Of a stretch of 64,000 bases of DNA, positions 59,075 to 64,000 are shown piece by piece; the first letter of the stretch is position 1, and each line of letters begins with the position of its first letter. The notes under the pieces were generated by a model. It made no database searches and was not told where the DNA came from. It was given only the letters and a program-made list of their open reading frames with translations. Made by a program: the position numbers and the translations under genes. The stretch is from Lepidostoma basale (taxonomy: Eukaryota > Arthropoda > Insecta > Trichoptera > Lepidostomatidae): the NCBI GenBank assembly GCA_022606425.2, contig JAHDVF020000899.1, positions 620,001 through 684,000 on the forward strand, in the 5' to 3' direction.

Positions 59075-59460
59075 AGTATGATAATTGCGTAAGCCTTTCA
59101 CATTGCATTAATAAAGATTTTCTGCTTAATGCTTAAAAATAATCTTAATAGATGGCGCTAGTGTAGATTGACCTAAAATGTGAAGTGTTCTTAACGTAGT
59201 ATCATATACGAGTATACATCTTTCAAAAAAATTGTCAGACGTGGTGGTCGTAAGAAGGGTGGAATGGGGAATGTTGTTAACATAAAGCGATCGTTTAACC
59301 TAACCAATCAGTTCATAAGCCCTGTAAACGCCTCGACTACCATATTCTGTTACCAAAAAAACAATTTTATATTAAATTATTTTTATTTTGTTATTTCGTC
59401 TTTCTTCTTCGTCTTCTTCGTCTCAATTGAGATACAATTAATACAATTATGTATTTTGAC
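59075..59460 (-). repeat. R1 retroposon copy
   Basis: AATAGATGGCGCTAGTGTAG, GGTGGAATGGGGAATGTTG, CGATCGTTTAACCTAACCAA and, after an AT-rich insert at 59360-59420, TCTCAATTGAGATACAATTA. Same order as 1440-1755. Confidence 0.65.
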
Positions 59461-59549
59461 ATTATTTAAATAATGTTGTTTGGTTCATATAAATATCGTC
59501 TCATTGCTTGTAATAACCGTATTGATTTTTAAAACATTCGAAACAAAAG

Positions 59550-59625
59550 CTAATGAGAAATGTCAGGTCAGAGTAGTATAGCTCTCTGCCTTACCCTCCC
59601 GGAGACGGTGTGATGGTTGGTTAGT
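59550..59625 (+). mobile_element. LINE-A short 3' end
   Basis: AGAAATGTCAGGTCAGAGTA, TAGCTCTCTGCCTTACCCTC and CCGGAGACGGTGTGATGGTT. Only the last 75 bp. Confidence 0.55.
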
Positions 59626-60134
59626 AGTTTTAAAAAAACTTTTATTTTTAATTTCATTATTTAAATATCATGACATTCAAAAACGAGTTCGCTTGGTTTA
59701 TCATCAAGGAATATAAGGCGTATCCGTGAAACTACACATCCGATATTTTTGCAACAGTGGAGAAATTTCCAGGAAGCGGAAACGAATTCGCTGATGGCGC
59801 ATTTCTCTGTATGAATAAGTATTTCGAAAGCACAAAGCAGCCGATATTTTTCTATTTTTTTATTGCAAAGCACGAGGTATTTCATTCACTTTGTGCAAAG
59901 AACTCACAAAGTCAAGACATTCAAATGAGTTTCATTATTTCAGAATTCGAATTTTATGCAAAATTAGGGGTTTTGTTACTAATAATAGAAATTGTTATGT
60001 TAAAAATATAAAATAATAATAAAAACTCGGCAATTTGAAAGAAAATGTTAGCGATATATGCTATGTTTTTTTATTATTACTTTCTGTAATAAGTGACATA
60101 TTTGGTTTTCGTGAAAACGTCCGTAGAAACTTAA
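59626..60134. other. No gene recognised
   Basis: Overlapping frames on both strands (59661-59885 and 59757-60011) cannot both be real and match nothing I know. Confidence 0.35.
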
Positions 60135-60740
60135 GATTTATGAAAATTATATCAATTTATTGAAAGTAAAGGCATTAACACTGTGGAATTCCATTGTAAT
60201 ACACTTTAAAATTGAAAAATAACGTTGTTCATATGTATTAAATATCACGACGTGTTTTGGAGGAGACCTCCATCTTAACAACAACAACAACAACCACAAA
60301 CCATCACGCCGTTTCCCCGCAGGGGTAGGCAGAGAGAATGGACCGCCACACTACTCTATCCTGGCACATCTCTCTAGCTTCCTCCACATTCATACATCGA
60401 GTTATACACGCACGTCGATTCTTCCGGCTTCTGACATGACTTTTTAGGTGCAAATATATATTATGACGGATGGTGGATGATGATTTTTAGGTGCAAATAT
60501 ATAATGACTGATGACATGACTCATTAGGTGCAAATATATAACAAAAAACTAAACAACGAAAGACTTATAAAAACACATTAAAAAATCGATACAATACCAA
60601 GGAAAAATATATTCGAATTTTAAAAAAAATTAACTGGTCTAATTGCTTTAGAACTAATAATTAAATTTTAAATCTAATAATATATAAAAATTGTAGGTGA
60701 TAATATAAACTTGTAATTTGAAAAAAAACGTTTATTTGAA
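60135..60740. repeat. Foldback repeat (39330 family), interrupted by LINE-A3
   Basis: GGCATTAACACTGTGGAATT and the arm to 60277 match 39365-39495; ACAACGAAAGACTTATAAAA matches the interior at 39520. The minus-strand hammerhead-like motif at 60245-60277 keeps GAAGA, T, GGAGG/CCTCC but has AAAAC and lost its 5' end to the LINE insertion. A 35 bp unit (TTTTTAGGTGCAAATATATA) is repeated three times at 60445-60540. Confidence 0.55.
60278..60442 (-). mobile_element. LINE-A3 3' end in the foldback
   Basis: (AAC)n at 60278-60300 is the reversed (GTT)n tail, then AACCATCACGCCGTTTCCCC, loop TGCG, and C-terminal codons up to the SRKNRR region. 165 bp. Confidence 0.75.
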
Positions 60741-60767
60741 AATACGTATTTTGTCTAGACATTAATA

Positions 60768-61518
60768 ACTAACTAACTAACCATCACGCCATCTCCCTAA
60801 AAGGGTAGGCAAAAAGAATGGACTGTCACACTTTTACTGATGCGGCACTCCATCCTTCTCTTTTCGCTCCGCGGGAGACGCGGTGTGATGGGTTGCGAAC
60901 CTCATCGCCACCAATAGGCATTTCCCGCGCACACTTTGATCGTGCAACACCCACAAAATAAATCTAAAATAAATAATATAAAATACAATGATATAAAATA
61001 AAATAACAAAATAAAAATAATTTAATATAAAATGTTCTTTTTATATGGGGCACATATTGTCTATTTAATTTATGTTCCACGAATCCGTCGTTTTTTAATT
61101 TAGCACATAATGTAATAACACATAATGTATTTTCGATGTTGCACATGTTGACATGGACGATCCGGACTTTTGTGATAATTTAATTTATGTTACACGTATC
61201 CACCGTTTTTTAAATTAGCTGTAATTAGGCACTTAACCAGCAAAAACTTTGAAATAATATTGAAGGAATTATTCAAATTGTCATTGGAACAAATGAAAAT
61301 TTTATTTTTACACCTGTCAAAATTCTTTATAAAAACGATAAAACTAATAAAATTTTAACAGCAAAACAGCACAAACGTATTACGTGTCACAATTAACTAT
61401 TATAAAGTGCGGCAACAGTTAAATTGACCAAAACAATTCACTTATACGCGAAATATCTCCAAATTAACAGGAGCACCACATGAACCAAACCAAATTTTCA
61501 AAAAAAAAAAAAAAAATA
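60768..61518 (-). mobile_element. S1 retroposon, full length with 14 bp TSD
   Basis: TSD TCTAGACATTAATA at 60754-60767 and 61519-61532. The minus strand begins with a T-run at 61500-61516, then TTCATGTGGTGCTCCTGTTA, and ends CCCTTTTAGGGAGATGGCGT and (GTTA)n. An internal duplication of the CGGTGGATACGTGTAACATA block (61070-61200) makes it longer than the other copies. No coding capacity. B-box-like GGTTCGCAACCC at 60889-60900. Confidence 0.85.
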
Positions 61519-61532
61519 TCTAGACATTAATA

Positions 61533-62024
61533 ATTGATTAATTATAATAGCATTGAAAATATTATTGAGAGTGGGAACTTGAAAGACTAAAAGTAGAAAG
61601 GGTATTTAAGGAGAAAGGAGTAAATGAAGGAATCTGATTATTAATGATGTTTTCTCCCAATTTCACCGACTTAAGGATTACCTCTCGAATATCAAATAGT
61701 GTTTTTATTATTTAAGTGGAAAATAAACAACGTTATTTTTCAATTCCAAAGTGTATTAAAATTAATAACCTTGTCTGTGTATAGTTTTTTCTCTTCATGG
61801 AGAATATTTGCAATATTGTAAGTAACACCCCCTTAATTGGTTATAGAAAGCTATCAGATTGGTCCCTGGGGAACAATTACTCAAACTTCCATTGAAAAAA
61901 ATCCTTAAAAATTTAACCCATTAATCTAGTATTATGTCCTTGGTACTTTGCCTAAGTAAACTAACACATCCATGTTATATGTGTATGTTCCTAGGTTCTT
62001 GCATTCATTTTTTAATAATTTTAG
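61533..62024. other. No gene; arm-like scrap near 61700
   Basis: AACAACGTTATTTTTCAATT and AAAGTGTATTAAAA (61726) match the reversed 60200 arm of the foldback family. Otherwise AT-rich. Confidence 0.4.
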
Positions 62025-62800
62025 TTAAGGATTTATTGTATCTCAATAGAGACGAAGATGTTAATTGTTTGTTTTTTCGGAAACAGAATATGGTAGTCGA
62101 GGCGTTAACAGAACTTATTATTATTATTATTATTATTTTGTTGAAAAAACTCTTTACATCATTACAGCGCAAGCCAAATCGATGTAAAGGGTGAAATAAA
62201 AGAATATCAAAGGAAATATACATAGAACCATATGAATAGGAAAAGCCAGTTATCTGCTTGCTGCCTTTATCATAAGGGCGTTTACGAATTCGCCATAATT
62301 GCATCCAAAGAGGTCTATCTCTTTTGCAACCTCATTTAAGAGACGAATCGCCTTCAATACAGGAGAACTTCGAAGGGCCTCTGTGCGGCAATTTGGGGCA
62401 TAAAATAATATATGCCCCCTTGCTCTGCTATAACTATGGGGAACGCACAGATTTAGCTCTCTCAGCACTCCTGGATTGAAAACACCTCCGGATAACAGTT
62501 TAAAAAAATGCTTTCCCAGAAAGATCATTCTACGAGCTTCAAGAGTGTTGAAACCCAACACTCCTGAGAGAAACAGTGAGGGGTACATAAAAGGATAACA
62601 GTTATACTCCCTGAGGTATGACCTGTCTTGGTTGGGTTAAGCGATCGCTTTGTGTAATACAACATTTCCATTCCGCCCTTCTTACGACCACAACGTCAGA
62701 CAAATTTTTGAAAGATGTACTCGTATATATGCTACTATGTTGAGAAACATTTCACATTTTTTAGTTCAATCTACACTAGCGCCATCTATTAATTATTTTT
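62025..62800 (+). repeat. R1 retroposon split by LINE-M
   Basis: TTGTATCTCAATAGAGACGA to GGCGTTAACAGAACTTAT before the insertion and TATGACCTGTCTTGGTTGGG to AGCGCCATCTATTAATTA after it. The order is continuous with other R1 copies. Confidence 0.65.
62113..62612 (-). mobile_element. LINE-M fragment with tail, inserted in R1
   Basis: (ATT)n at 62117-62135 is the reversed tail, then TTACATCATTACAGCGCAAG. Minus-strand frame 62250-62588: LFLSGVLGFNTLEARRMIFL, KHFFKLLSGGVFNPGVLREL, SYSRARGHILFYAPNCRTEA and EVAKEIDLFGCNYGEFVNAL. Open frame, 5'-truncated. Very close to 9712-10345. Confidence 0.85.
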
Positions 62801-63281
62801 TTTAGATTAGGACGATATTATTTTTAAGAAATTAATTCCCAAATTGTGTACTTTAATAATAAATAAACATTTTTTCGACAAATGGCTAAATTTTTTTTTC
62901 AATTGATCCGCTAAATATAAACTTTCTTTTGAGACATCTTGTACAACATGATGTAAATAGAAAGAATTAGAATATTTCGATCACCTGTTGTGTGAATTTT
63001 CTTTCCCTCGCTATCGATATGTATCCCATTATCCGTAAGAACTGAAGCCTTTCGCGTGACCCAAATCCTGTTCGGCTAAGCAGATTGTCCGCTCCATTGC
63101 CCCTCCACGGCCAAACCCTTCCAGCCCCCGAGTGACACGCGCGATACGTCAGCAGTATTCAACTGTTTCGAAAAAGAAGAAGATCTATTTTTTCAAACAA
63201 TGGAAGATATTATTATATTTTTGCCTACATCAGAATACGTGTCATGTGAAAACTATTTTTATGCAACTTATAAAAAAAAAC
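62801..63281. other. No gene recognised
   Basis: A GC-richer piece at 63040-63150 has no repeat match in the window. No RNA gene seen. Confidence 0.35.
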
Positions 63282-63345
63282 ATCACATCGCTCCTCCGAA
63301 GGGGTATGCAGAGAGGATAGGCCGCCTCACTGCTATGTCTTAAAA
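63282..63345 (-). mobile_element. LINE-A short 3' end
   Basis: CATCACATCGCTCCTCCGAA, GGGGTATGCAGAGAGGATAG and GCCGCCTCACTG. Only about 60 bp, no tail. Confidence 0.5.
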
Positions 63346-63411
63346 TTATTATTATTACTTTATACATAGGTAATCTTAATAATAATTAATCTTAACAAAA
63401 ACCTGTCCAAA

Positions 63412-63910
63412 AAAACTAGAATGGCAGTGCACAATGGTGTTCTTCTACCGACCCTTATGTATGGAAGCGAAGCTGGTGTAACTGGCAAAAGAAGGATGAA
63501 AGTAGAATTAATGCAGTAGAAATGAGATATCTTAGACGAATGTGTAGATACTCTGTGTATGATAGAATGAAAATATAAGAAGTGAATGCGGTGCGAATGA
63601 TGGTGTTGAAAGAATCATTTAAATGGTTTAGACACATGGAAAGAATGAAGAAAGAATGGTAAAAAAAATATATGTTTACAATGTAAATGGAACCAGAAAT
63701 AGAACAAGACCGAGGAAAACGTGGCACGATCAAATAAATCAAATATTGAATGTCGGCCATGTGAGGAGTCAGAGAAATCGACGCGCGTGCATGACATGAT
63801 GTTTGAATGTTGAGGAAGCGAGAGTAATATGTCAGGAAAGAAAAGTGTGGCAGTCCATTCTTTCTGCCTACCCTTTCGGGGAGACGGCGTGATGGTTAGT
63901 TAGTTAGTTT
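63412..63910 (+). mobile_element. LINE-A2 fragment with tail
   Basis: MAVHNGVLLPTLMYGSEA, EMRYLRRMCRYSVYDRM, then shifted RNRTRPRKTWHDQINQILNV and SAYPFGETA. Loop TTCG (CCCTTTCGGGG), tail (GTTA)n at 63894-63909. Small deletions near 63570 and 63605 break the frame. Confidence 0.8.
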
Positions 63911-63939
63911 TTTTTTTATAATCTTAACTTGAAACTCCG

Positions 63940-64000
63940 ACAAAGAATGATTAAATGTTATAGATGGTCTGTTCTACTATATGGCTACGAAACCTGCACT
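63940..64000 (+). mobile_element. RTE-like LINE fragment running off the window
   Basis: RQRMIKCYRWSVLLYGYETC is the start of the post-palm region (CY.WSVLLYG.ET) of a LINE-C or D-like element. It continues beyond the window edge. Confidence 0.65.

Noticed and set aside
59661..60011. Overlapping frames on both strands as a gene
   Set aside because: They are mutually antisense and have no recognisable motif.

Overview
This 64 kb window is AT-rich nuclear DNA from an arthropod, most likely an insect. I found no host gene, rRNA, functional tRNA gene, CRISPR array or operon. Nearly every recognisable coding stretch is a decayed piece of a mobile element. The organism call rests on the mix of elements: RTE-like and CR1/I/L2-like non-LTR retrotransposons, mariner, hAT, a PIF/Harbinger-type MITE, Helitrons and tRNA-derived SINEs. 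The order cannot be fixed from sequence alone. Family names (LINE-A, S1, R1 and so on) are mine.

The dominant element is LINE-A, a 5'-truncated RTE-like retrotransposon with about 30 copies on both strands. Its C-terminus reads LMYGSEAW ... RWFGHMERM ... RGRPRKTWHDQINQ. The stop codon lies only a few bases before a simple-sequence tail: (GTTA)n in subgroups A1 and A2, (GTT)n in A3. The last ~55 bases of LINE-A, including a small hairpin with a UNCG loop, recur at the 3' end of S1, a ~650-750 bp non-coding retroposon (22765, 44225, 60768, plus fragments). A second pairing links the tRNA-derived SINE S2 to LINE-M, which has an (AAT)n tail. Several insertions keep target-site duplications, so the nesting order can be read.

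Layout. 1-10 kb: LINE-A, B, C, L, M and Z fragments, tRNA-type SINEs and a head-to-head S2 pair. 10-20 kb: a 500-base purine tract grown from a LINE tail, a possible Penelope-like remnant followed by a well-formed hammerhead ribozyme motif (13407-13446), and a 188 bp mini-Helitron. 20-32 kb: the best LINE-A copies, S1 copies, hammerhead-bearing foldback repeats and a twin-primed LINE-A. 32-42 kb: L2, two MITEs, two mariner copies fused in inverted orientation, and more hammerhead-like foldbacks. 42.0-47.1 kb: a probable Helitron (A|TC to CTAG|T) that has collected a hAT with a perfect 8 bp TSD, an S1 copy, LINE pieces and a 268 bp tandem duplication. 47-64 kb: mariner remnants, further LINEs, a LINE-A copy that keeps the YVDD reverse-transcriptase motif, a strange degenerate array at 57.1-57.9 kb, and S1, R1 and LINE-M insertions.

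The most interesting signal is a recurrent hammerhead-like motif (CUGANGA, one extra base, helix II, GAAAC, short palindromic helix III). It appears in at least five unrelated-looking repeats. Helix II changes sequence between them but keeps its pairing. In the foldback repeats the motif occurs twice in inverted orientation, so either strand's transcript would carry one sense copy. Ribozyme activity is inferred from sequence only.
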